DNA from: an uncultured Collinsella sp.
Lineage (GTDB): Bacteria > Actinomycetota > Coriobacteriia > Coriobacteriales > Coriobacteriaceae
Assembly: GCA_900752425.1 (NCBI GenBank)
Contig: CAADVE010000219.1
Location: 1 to 5,707, forward strand
Reading direction: 5' to 3'
DNA: 5,707 nt
Part shown: piece by piece, positions 1-5,431 of the stretch
How the letters are laid out: every line of letters begins with the position of its first letter
Numbering within the stretch: position 1 is the first letter of the stretch
Notes under the pieces: model-generated
The model's database searches: none
Seen by the model: the letters and a program-made list of their open reading frames with translations, nothing else
Told to the model about the DNA's origin: nothing
Program-made: the position numbers and the translations under genes

Positions 1-237
1 CCCGCTCGCCCGCGAGGCGGTATTGCCCCAAAGAAAGTAGAACGGACGGTGCGGCTTACATCTAGGACGCGCCATGATCGCGCCGCGCGCACGCGGTCGC
101 TTACGTGGATCCCTTTGACCGCGTCTGTCTTGGACTAGGATGGACATTTCGTCCGTCCGCAACCACAGCCTGGCAGGAACGTAGCGCATTATAGCTAAGT
201 TCAAGCTAAAGTTTAAGGTTAGGGACGTCATTCGCAT
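1..237 (-). CDS. Unidentified open frame running off the left edge
   Basis: The minus strand is open for 79 codons from ATG 237 to the window edge without a stop; further in-frame ATGs occur at 231, 189, 147 and 75. The visible product is strongly basic after residue ~38 (many Arg and Pro) and contains PFYFLWGNTASRASG at the end seen. I recognise no domain. None of the starts has a good ribosome binding site, and codons such as CTA, TTA and AGA are commoner than in the neighbouring genes. In high-GC DNA an open frame of this size can arise by chance. It may be a decayed gene, a transferred fragment or no gene at all. Confidence 0.18.
   Translation of the reverse strand, partial: MRMTSLTLNFSLNLAIMRYVPARLWLRTDEMSILVQDRRGQRDPRKRPRARGAIMARPRCKPHRPFYFLWGNTASRASG
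138..158. repeat. 8-bp hairpin in the left intergenic region
   Basis: GGATGGAC (138-145), loop ATTTC, GTCCGTCC (151-158), eight pairs with one T-G wobble. There is no T-run on either side, so it is not a typical terminator. A related CGGACGG occurs at 43-49 and could pair alternatively with 153-159. Its function is unknown. Confidence 0.4.
188..216 (-). promoter_or_regulatory. Possible sigma70-type promoter
   Basis: TATAAT (193-188) on the minus strand matches the -10 consensus fully. TTAAAC (216-211), 17 nt upstream, agrees with TTGACA at only three positions. The surrounding 35 bp are AT-rich within GC-rich DNA. It would direct transcription leftwards out of the window. A hairpin (138-158) lies about 30-50 nt downstream and would be in the leader. 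Confidence 0.3.
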
Positions 238-363
238 CGCGAGTACAGATTTCGCAGGTCAGGACGGGCCGCACGCGCTCTGATTGAGCCCGTCGCTCCC
301 CTATGGAAAGCCCCAACACACCCGTCTTAGGGCGCCGTGGCCAAAAAATAGCAAATATGAGTA

Positions 364-384
364 CTGTTACCAATTTAGTAGCAG
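364..384. repeat. Small dyad inside the left arm
   Basis: CTGTTAC (364-370), a 7-nt spacer CAATTTA, then GTAGCAG (378-384). The two heptamers can pair with one G-T wobble. The same two heptamers with the same 7-nt spacing, but another spacer sequence, occur in the right arm. It may be a protein-binding dyad or an RNA hairpin. Confidence 0.55.
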
Positions 385-455
385 GAGTTTTTGGCTCTGC
401 AAGCTGTTTTCACGCTCTATAACGTCAGATTGATGCCAGGATATTCCACATTTGT

Positions 456-560
456 TTAATAACTTTCTAATTTACCCCATCTTCCAGTCCCAAAATCCCT
501 GATTTTGCTGTTACTGAATTTGTAGCAGTACTCATATTTGCTATATTTTGGCCAGAGCAT
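456..560 (-). CDS. Possible 34-residue peptide encoded by the repeat
   Basis: A short frame starts at ATG 560, with AGGGGG (574-569) 8 nt upstream, and stops at TAA 458-456. The product would be 34 residues, beginning MLWPKYSKYEYCYKFSNS, rich in Tyr, Lys and Ser, with no hydrophobic segment. It lies almost wholly within the repeat element, 28 nt after the stop of the upstream gene, so it could be translated from the same mRNA. The other repeat copy encodes a similar start, WPKNSKYEYCYQFS, and then shifts frame. Of five differences in the 46 bp, three change residues, which does not favour selection on a protein. It may be a real small protein or merely an open stretch of a mobile repeat. Confidence 0.3.
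   Translation of the reverse strand: MLWPKYSKYEYCYKFSNSKIRDFGTGRWGKLESY
491..507. repeat. Perfect 7-bp hairpin in the right copy only
   Basis: CAAAATC (491-497), loop CCT, GATTTTG (501-507). The left copy of the repeat lacks most of this hairpin, which accounts for the 8-nt length difference between copies. No T-run follows, so it is not a convincing terminator, although it lies downstream of the gene that ends at 589. Confidence 0.5.
508..528. repeat. Small dyad inside the right arm
   Basis: CTGTTAC (508-514), spacer TGAATTT, GTAGCAG (522-528): the same heptamers and spacing as at 364-384, here in direct orientation because the unit is itself nearly palindromic. It sits directly next to another hairpin ending at 507. 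Confidence 0.55.
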
Positions 561-588
561 ATATCCAACCCCCTGTTTCAGAGCATTG

Positions 589-1698
589 TTAGGCGGGTTT
601 AAGCCCAAAACACGCCCGCAGCGTGTTAAGCAGCGCCTCTTGCTTTTTCCTGCGGGCATCGACACGATTCCGGTACCGCTTTCGCATACGCTGGTGCATG
701 CGCCATGCGAGCGCCTCCATTGCTTCCATGTCGCAGAGTATCTCGTTATTGACCGTCGCGACCTCGATTCCCATAGTAATCAAGCCCGTGTTGCGCTTTT
801 CATCATGGATACGTCCCCTCCGAGAAGAATGGCCCAGCTCACCGTTGTATTCCAGGTCAAACTGGGCTGCTTCCTGATACGCATCGCAAACCGCATGCGG
901 CATCCCCGAGATCGCCTGTGCACGGTCGTTGAACTCGATCTTGTGGTCGGTCTTAAAGGGACCGCAGGCAAATCCGCCATAAGAAAACGGAAGCGAAAAC
1001 ATGGCAAGCATGATGCATTCCATGGGTGAGCGCAGGTTTTCCGACAGAAAGGGGCACAGCCGCCGCAGCTGCTTGGCCGCGCTCCCCTTGCATGCCGCGA
1101 GGTAATCTACAAGGCAATCGGGTGTCAGCACGGACTCGACCTCAAAGTAACCGACATCTGGCGGCTGGTCTTTGTCCTTTGCCAATTTGTTCACGACAGG
1201 CGAGGTGTAGGGAGGCAGATACTTCCCGCGGTCACTCAGTGAAATCTTAGAGCACAGCTCCTGGGCCAGGGCAAATGCCTGGATGCAGCCGACCTCGCGC
1301 GCGACGGCTACGCAAAGGGCCTCGGGAGATAGACTGTACACCCCCGGTTCCACCTCTAGAATCGAGCCGGCGGGCAACTCGGAGCATACGGACCAGCTCA
1401 CGCCAAGAATACGGCGGCGCTGCGCTGCAGACCCTACCAGCAAGCACAAATCCTCTTGCGCCTCGCCGCTTGCGGCCCCAATCCGCACCAAATCGGGAAG
1501 ATAGATGTCCTCGGTCGAGGGCGACGATGTGCGCAGCACACGGCGCTCTTCATCGGGATTAAGGTCCTTCCAGCTTATGTAGCCCATCTGCCGGCGCTCG
1601 GCGCGCATCATGCGTAGCGCCGAGGCGCCAGTTAGGATTACGGAAGCCGCTAGCTGCTCTTTTGTCGGTTTGTTGCACCACCTGATTGTTACCGCCAC
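589..1698 (-). CDS. Hypothetical protein, DUF559/Vsr-like endonuclease fold at the C-terminus
   Basis: The function is unknown. With the GTG start at 1698 the product has 369 residues. Residues ~120-315 follow a pattern I associate with actinobacterial and coriobacterial proteins carrying a C-terminal PD-(D/E)xK fold: YSLSPEALCVAVARE (121-135), QELCS (146-150), LRSPMECIMLAMFSLP (222-237), YGGF (240-243), then CDAYQEAAQFDLEYNGELGH (271-290) and HDEKRNTGLITMGIEVATV (298-316). The nuclease-like residues would be D272, E283, H290 and D299/K301/R302. The position usually Asp in 'EYD' is N285, so activity may be lost. The last ~40 residues are highly basic. Start choice: GTG 1698 has AGGGG 8 nt upstream; a TTG at 1716 and a GTG at 1707 are in frame but lack a site and would overlap comF or nearly so. 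The gene follows comF by 11 nt, suggesting co-translation. The reading frame is long and clear; family membership is a memory-based pattern match, moderately sure. Confidence 0.75.
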   Translation of the reverse strand: MAVTIRWCNKPTKEQLAASVILTGASALRMMRAERRQMGYISWKDLNPDEERRVLRTSSPSTEDIYLPDLVRIGAASGEAQEDLCLLVGSAAQRRRILGVSWSVCSELPAGSILEVEPGVYSLSPEALCVAVAREVGCIQAFALAQELCSKISLSDRGKYLPPYTSPVVNKLAKDKDQPPDVGYFEVESVLTPDCLVDYLAACKGSAAKQLRRLCPFLSENLRSPMECIMLAMFSLPFSYGGFACGPFKTDHKIEFNDRAQAISGMPHAVCDAYQEAAQFDLEYNGELGHSSRRGRIHDEKRNTGLITMGIEVATVNNEILCDMEAMEALAWRMHQRMRKRYRNRVDARRKKQEALLNTLRACFGLKPA

Positions 1699-1706
1699 AT
1701 GAATCA

Positions 1707-1711
1707 CCCCT
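1707..1711 (-). promoter_or_regulatory. Ribosome binding site overlapping the comF stop
   Basis: AGGGG lies 8 nt before the GTG at 1698 and shares two bases (AG) with the comF TAG stop at 1712-1710. It is the reason for choosing GTG 1698 as start of the downstream gene. The overlap means ribosomes finishing comF sit on the initiation region, so the two proteins are probably made in coupled amounts. Confidence 0.5.
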
Positions 1712-2516
1712 ACCAAACGCGTGCGATAGCGAGGCCATCGACTGCTGCGGCACCGGCGCGCTTGAGTTCCGCCGAAGCCGCGGCCATCGTCGCGCCCGTG
1801 GTGATAACGTCATCGATAAGCAGCAGGTGGCGGCCGTGCACGTCCTCAACCGTCTCATACATGCCTTGGGCACGCTCGCGGCGCTCCTCACGACCGAGTT
1901 CGCGCTGGTCGCCATGGCCGTACTTGACCAGGGCGTCCAGCAACGGCACGCCCGACAGCTCGCAAAATGGGCGCGCAATAGCCTCCATATGATCAAAACC
2001 ACGCCGCCGAAACGCTGCCGCCGTCGCAGGCACAAACACCACCGCATCCGCGCCGGACAGCACGCCTCCATAGCGATCGGGCACTACGACCTGGGCATGC
2101 AGGGCGGTGTCGTAGAGCAGCTCCGCCAGATACGGAGCCAGACGTCGCTCGCCCGCGTCCTTGTACGCTTTAATGATGCGCGGCAGCGGATGCGCATAGA
2201 CGGCGCACGCCAGGCAGCGGTCGAGCGCCTCCGCCATTGCCGAAGACGTACCCTCGACCGAACACTCAGTGCACAGCAAATCCCCAAACGGGGCGCCGCA
2301 TCGGGTGCAGCTATGACACGGGTCGATGAGCGTGAGCGCGGCCAGGCAGTCTTGGCAAATAAGCGCACCGGAACGCTCGCAGCCGGCGCATCGCGTGGGC
2401 GACAACGCCTCGAGCGCCTCGTACGTCGCGCGCTCGGTAAGCGGTAGCAATTCGTCCGCAAACGGTAGGACACCTGCACCCTGCAAGCGAGTCAATACAT
2501 TCAAATGTCTCTTCAT
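1710..2516 (-). CDS. comF: ComF-family phosphoribosyltransferase
   Basis: ComF/ComFC proteins have a zinc-ribbon N-terminus and a type I phosphoribosyltransferase fold. In several naturally transformable bacteria they are needed for DNA uptake, probably at the inner membrane with the ComFA helicase; their enzymatic substrate is not settled. The product has 268 residues, slightly longer than the usual 200-250. Cysteine pairs at 43/46 (CAGC), 54/57 (CQDC), 67/70, 73 and 82/85 (CTEC) form the zinc-binding part, then YAHPLPRIIKAYKDAGER (107-124), typical of the family. VFVPATAAAFRRRGFDHMEA (160-179) corresponds to the usual 'VPVP...RGFNQ' segment, then LGREERRERAQGMY (207-220) and the PRPP loop LLLIDDVITTGAT (231-243), with the two acidic residues D235 and D236. 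Start ATG 2516; the only good ribosome binding site, GGGAGG 8 nt upstream, is buried in a hairpin. Whether the host is transformable cannot be judged here. Confidence 0.91.
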   Translation of the reverse strand: MKRHLNVLTRLQGAGVLPFADELLPLTERATYEALEALSPTRCAGCERSGALICQDCLAALTLIDPCHSCTRCGAPFGDLLCTECSVEGTSSAMAEALDRCLACAVYAHPLPRIIKAYKDAGERRLAPYLAELLYDTALHAQVVVPDRYGGVLSGADAVVFVPATAAAFRRRGFDHMEAIARPFCELSGVPLLDALVKYGHGDQRELGREERRERAQGMYETVEDVHGRHLLLIDDVITTGATMAAASAELKRAGAAAVDGLAIARVW

Positions 2517-2617
2517 GACACAACCCTCCCTACGCGAAGGCGAAGGGAGGGTTGTCGGTGTAGAGCCATGATACCCAGAGGCGCTAGGGCCAGGCGGGTT
2601 AAATCCGTTTACGGGCG
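2517..2617. other. Intergenic gap between ricT and comF
   Basis: This 101-bp gap follows the ricT TAG (2618-2620) and precedes the comF ATG. It holds one strong structure, the hairpin at 2520-2555. On the minus strand TATCAT (2573-2568) resembles a -10 box, but the bases 17 nt upstream do not look like a -35 box, so I do not call a promoter. Transcription of comF may simply continue from ricT. Confidence 0.6.
2520..2555 (-). promoter_or_regulatory. Hairpin masking the comF ribosome binding site
   Basis: ACAACCCTCCCT (2520-2531) and AGGGAGGGTTGT (2544-2555) are perfect 12-bp inverted repeats. The 12-nt loop can add three further C-G pairs (2533-2535 with 2540-2542) around GAAG, after one A/A mismatch. 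In the minus-strand transcript the 3' arm contains AGGGAGG, 8 nt before the comF AUG at 2516, so a folded mRNA would hide this site. No strong T-run follows on either strand (minus: TTGTGTC), which makes a classical terminator less likely, though a weak terminator or attenuator remains possible. The structure is directly seen; the regulatory role is inference. Confidence 0.65.
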
Positions 2618-4312
2618 CTATTCGCCGGCAGGCGGTTGCGGTGCGGACGAGGTGTGGGTCGAGCCCTCGCCACCATCCTGGCGCGGCTTGCGGGAACGGC
2701 GACGGCGACGGCGCTTTTGACCCTGGTCGGCCGAGCCCTCGCCACCGCGATCCTCGCGCGGCTCGCGCTCATCGCGAGCGGCGCCACGCGAAGCCTTGGC
2801 AGCCGCTCCCCCGCCATCTCCGGGACGACGGCGCGTGACCTTGACCTCGCCATCCGAGACCTGATCGGCCACGGAGGGCACTGAGGGCTTCTGCTGCGCG
2901 CCCGAGGAATGGCGACGGCGCGGACGCGGCGCGCGCTCCTCCTCGCCACGTGACTTGCCGCCCTTGTCGACAGGCGCATCGGAGGCCGAGGCGCCCTTGG
3001 AAGTGGCACCGACCTCGCGAGCAGCTGCGGCGCGGAAGGCGTCCTCGCGCTCCTCGCTCGACAGATGACGGCGGCGGCGACGTGTGGGGTTCATGCCGCC
3101 GCCGCGATTCTGCTGCTGGGGCTGCTGAACCTCGCGCTCGCGAGAGGCGTTCTTGCCCGCGGCTGCAACCTCGGTAGCATCGCCCGAGCCCGCGCGCTTG
3201 CGACGGCGACGGCCATCGGCCGCCCCCTCGGCCTCGGGTGTCTCGGCCTTACCGCGGCCCTTTCCGCGGCCACGGCCCTCGCCCTGACCGGCGCGGGCAT
3301 CGGATTCAGCATCGCGACGACGGCGCTTGGGCATCGACGTGCCGGCCAGACGGTCGGCACTCGACAGGCCATCGCCCACATCGACGCCGTTTTCGCGATC
3401 GAGCTCCATGAGCGCCAGACGCATCTCGGGCGACTCAATGCGCTCGAGCACGTCGCGCGTCACGCAGTCGGGGCGGCAGTTGCAGCCCTGCTCGGCGGCC
3501 TTCTTTTTGCAGCCCTCCGAGCACGTCATATCGGCCAGGTTGACCTTAAAGACTTTGCCGTTCTCCAGGCGCAGCACCAGCTGCTCACGCGGCGTGTCAT
3601 ACTCCTGGATACGCGCCTTGCCAAGCGGCGTATCGATGAGCGTCTTCTTTTTGGGCGCACGGCTCTTAAAGTCCTTGTAGGCCTCGAACTCGTAGCGCAG
3701 GCAGCACATCAGACGACCGCACACGCCGCTGATCTTGGAGGAATTGAGCGGCAGGTCTTGCTCTTTTGCCATGCGAATCGAGACGGGCTCAAACTGTCCG
3801 CCAAAGCGCGTGCAGCAGAGTTCCTGTCCGCACTGGGCATAGCCGCCCACCAGGCGGGTCTCGTCGCGCACGCCGATCTGGCGCATGTCGACGCGAATGT
3901 GCAGCGTCGAGGACAGATCCTTGACGAGCTGGCGAAAATCGACGCGCTCCTCGGCCGCAAAGTAGAACACGGCCTTCTCGCCGCCAAACAGGTACTCGAC
4001 GCCCACCGGTTTCATCTCGAGGTCGAGCTCCTTGACCAGGCGGCGGAAGTCGACCATGGCCTCGTCGCCCTGGATGGCCAGGTCATCGGCAAGCTGCAGG
4101 TCGATGTCGCTCGCCACGCGCAGCACGGGCTTGAGCGGCTGACCGATCTCGTCTTGCGGCACCTCGAAGGGATCGGCCGTAACCAGGCCGATCTCGGTTC
4201 CGCGCTCGGTGGAGCAGATAGCGTAGTCTGCCTCGAGGATATCCAGATCCTGCGGGTCAAACCACAGGTCGCGCGAGGCGTAGGTAAACTTAACGGGTAC
4301 GACTAACGGCAT
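2618..4312 (-). CDS. ricT: PSP1-domain protein RicT/YaaT with a long basic tail
   Basis: RicT (YaaT) of Bacillus subtilis forms the Y-complex with RicA and RicF, which steers RNase Y in mRNA maturation and binds [4Fe-4S] clusters. The role here is inferred from homology and gene order. The N-terminal ~260 residues show the family core: VKFTYASRDLWFDP (7-20), then the PSP1 domain with VGVEYLFGGEKAVFYFAAEE (103-122), DMRQIGVRDETRLVGG (142-157), CGQELCC (161-167) and CGRLMCC (198-204), the conserved cysteine motifs. A typical homologue stops near 270-290 residues; this one has 564. The extension starts with a cysteine cluster (C264, C268, C277, C279, C283), a short helical part to about 325, then a disordered tail rich in Arg, Gly, Ala, Ser and Glu with Arg runs at 330-333, 368-373, 411-415 and 534-539. 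Start: ATG at 4312, overlapping the holB TAG by 10 nt, with AGGAAGG 7 nt upstream. Sporulation is not implied despite the 'stage 0 sporulation' label often given. Confidence 0.93.
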   Translation of the reverse strand: MPLVVPVKFTYASRDLWFDPQDLDILEADYAICSTERGTEIGLVTADPFEVPQDEIGQPLKPVLRVASDIDLQLADDLAIQGDEAMVDFRRLVKELDLEMKPVGVEYLFGGEKAVFYFAAEERVDFRQLVKDLSSTLHIRVDMRQIGVRDETRLVGGYAQCGQELCCTRFGGQFEPVSIRMAKEQDLPLNSSKISGVCGRLMCCLRYEFEAYKDFKSRAPKKKTLIDTPLGKARIQEYDTPREQLVLRLENGKVFKVNLADMTCSEGCKKKAAEQGCNCRPDCVTRDVLERIESPEMRLALMELDRENGVDVGDGLSSADRLAGTSMPKRRRRDAESDARAGQGEGRGRGKGRGKAETPEAEGAADGRRRRKRAGSGDATEVAAAGKNASREREVQQPQQQNRGGGMNPTRRRRRHLSSEEREDAFRAAAAREVGATSKGASASDAPVDKGGKSRGEEERAPRPRRRHSSGAQQKPSVPSVADQVSDGEVKVTRRRPGDGGGAAAKASRGAARDEREPREDRGGEGSADQGQKRRRRRRSRKPRQDGGEGSTHTSSAPQPPAGE

Positions 4313-5430
4313 TTCAGTGCCTTCCTGATATCGAACAGCATGACCTCGATGGCCAGCTGGGGAGTAACGTTTCTGGCGATGTTGCGCTCGGCGGTCGCGA
4401 CTGCCCCGAGCGCCCGGGTGGCCCCCGCAACATTGGTCGCGGCGGCAAGCCGACCGATCGTGTCGCGCACGTCTTCGTTCACCGCGTCGGCTGCCTCGTC
4501 CTGAAGCGTCAGCAGCACATCGCGCATGAGCGTCCGCGCGCTCGCCAGCGCTTCCATGATACCCGAACGCTCGCGCGCGTTGAGCTCGCGCTTGTTGCGG
4601 TCCTCAAGCTGCTTCAATGCTCCACGCGACAGGTAATCAGCGTTTTGCTCGAGCACCTTTTCCTGCGTGGACTTGACCTCGGCGAGCGGCGCCTTGACGG
4701 CGACGATGAGCGACTTGGCGCGACTGAGCACATCGGCCTCGTCGGCGGCGATGAGCGAATCGATGGCGCGAACCATCTGACGGCGGGCGTCCTGGCGCTC
4801 GGCGCTCTTGAGAAACTCGATGCCACGCGCGGGGCTTCCCGCTACTGCGACGGCCATGCGGCAACGCGCAGGGTCCTGACCGGTGGCGCGGCTCACGGCC
4901 TGCGCGGCGACGGCGGGCGACACCAGCCGAAACGGCACGCACTGGCAGCGGCTCACGATGGTGGGCAGCATCACGTCTGCCGAGGTGCCCAACAAGATGA
5001 ACATAACGCCCTCGGGCGGCTCCTCGAGTGTTTTGAGCAGTGCGTTGGCGGTGTTAGCGCGCAGCTGCTCGGCACGGTCGATGATGTAGACCTTGGCCCT
5101 GGCACGGATGGGCGCCCGCGGCACGTCATCGAGCAGCTCGCGGGTCTGGGCAATGAGGTAGCCCGTGGCGCTCTCGGGCGTGTAATAGTGCACGTCGGGA
5201 TGCGTATGCCGAGCAACGCGTACGCAGCTGTCGCATGCGCCGCAGCCGTCCTGCTCGCACAAGAAGGCCTGGGCGAGCGCCCATGCGGCATCGAGCTTGC
5301 CGGCGCCGGGAGCGCCCAAAAACAGGTAGGCGTGCGATGCGCGGCCGTTGGCGACGGCGTTGGTCAAAAAGTCGCGCACGCGCTGTTGGGTGTCGAGCTT
5401 GGCCAGCAGGCTTGCCTGAGCGGGGGCCAT
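4303..5430 (-). CDS. holB: DNA polymerase III subunit delta' (clamp-loader subunit)
   Basis: This is the delta' subunit of the clamp loader, an AAA+ protein that works with delta and tau/gamma to load the sliding clamp for chromosomal replication. The product is 375 residues, somewhat longer than the roughly 330 typical of the family. Visible motifs in order: RASHAYLFLG (30-39) leading to a P-loop-like GAPGAGKL (39-46); four zinc-ligand cysteines C58, C63, C66 and C69; a Walker B-like VYIIDRAE (114-121), degenerate as in many delta' proteins; NALLKTLEEPP (129-139); and the SRC motif (160-162) that supplies the arginine finger. The P-loop ends in K-L rather than K-S/T, so ATP binding may be weak; delta' of E. 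coli does not hydrolyse ATP either. I chose the ATG at 5430 over an upstream TTG at 5451 because AGGAGG sits 9 nt before it. The stop overlaps the ricT start by 10 nt. Confidence 0.95.
   Translation of the reverse strand: MAPAQASLLAKLDTQQRVRDFLTNAVANGRASHAYLFLGAPGAGKLDAAWALAQAFLCEQDGCGACDSCVRVARHTHPDVHYYTPESATGYLIAQTRELLDDVPRAPIRARAKVYIIDRAEQLRANTANALLKTLEEPPEGVMFILLGTSADVMLPTIVSRCQCVPFRLVSPAVAAQAVSRATGQDPARCRMAVAVAGSPARGIEFLKSAERQDARRQMVRAIDSLIAADEADVLSRAKSLIVAVKAPLAEVKSTQEKVLEQNADYLSRGALKQLEDRNKRELNARERSGIMEALASARTLMRDVLLTLQDEAADAVNEDVRDTIGRLAAATNVAGATRALGAVATAERNIARNVTPQLAIEVMLFDIRKALKCR
4320..4326 (-). promoter_or_regulatory. ricT ribosome binding site inside holB
   Basis: AGGAAGG lies 7 nt before the ricT ATG, within the final codons of holB. 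The ricT start codon overlaps the holB stop region (shared ATGCCGTTAG, in two frames), a layout usual for translational coupling. It supports the start at 4312. Confidence 0.75.
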
Positions 5431-5431
5431 G

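Larger units (their letters stand above)
338..554. repeat. Nested inverted-repeat element (two convergent copies)
   Basis: On the plus strand 339-384 is the imperfect reverse complement of 508-553 (41 of 46 positions agree), and positions 338 and 554 also pair. Beyond a length difference (2 nt at 385-386 against 10 nt at 498-507) the match resumes between 387-403 and 481-497 (13 of 17). The two arms are therefore diverged copies of one ~66-74 bp unit facing each other. The interior (404-480) shows no further symmetry. The element is markedly AT-rich against its GC-rich surroundings. I see no clear target-site duplication and no transposase. It could be a small non-autonomous mobile element, a REP-like repeat pair or a folding RNA. 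Confidence 0.7.
1..588. other. Gene-poor left region
   Basis: No confident gene lies here. Positions 1-337 have mixed composition with one unassigned open frame on the minus strand, a TATAAT hexamer and a hairpin. On the plus strand a frame at 2-40 ends in TAG after 12 codons and could be the tail of a gene left of the window, but this is too short to judge. Positions 338-554 hold the inverted-repeat element, and 555-588 are a short spacer to the stop of the 589-1698 gene. An 8-bp direct repeat CAGAGCAT occurs at 553-560 and 579-586. Confidence 0.6.

Noticed and set aside
1..33. T-box-like antiterminator on the minus strand (GGGGCAATACCGCC)
   Set aside because: It lacks the UGGN tRNA acceptor-pairing bases and I could not find a stem I with a specifier loop upstream.
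338..554. CRISPR array
   Set aside because: Only two copies in opposite orientation; no regular direct repeats and spacers and no cas genes.
553..586. CAGAGCAT direct repeat as a target-site duplication of the element
   Set aside because: Both copies lie on the same side of the element; there is no matching copy left of position 338.
1686..2447. A 253-codon open frame on the plus strand opposite comF
   Set aside because: ComF zinc and PRPP motifs on the minus strand are decisive; the plus frame is Arg-rich noise.
2520..2555. Hairpin as a classical intrinsic terminator of ricT
   Set aside because: Neither strand has a T-run after the stem, and the 3' arm serves as the comF ribosome binding site. 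A weak attenuator role is not excluded.
2568..2573. TATCAT as a -10 box for comF
   Set aside because: No -35-like hexamer at a suitable distance; one loose hexamer is expected by chance.
3065..4306. A 413-codon open frame on the plus strand opposite ricT
   Set aside because: It mirrors ricT codon phase in GC-rich DNA, has a low-complexity Ala/Leu/His composition and no recognisable domain; ricT on the minus strand has clear family motifs.
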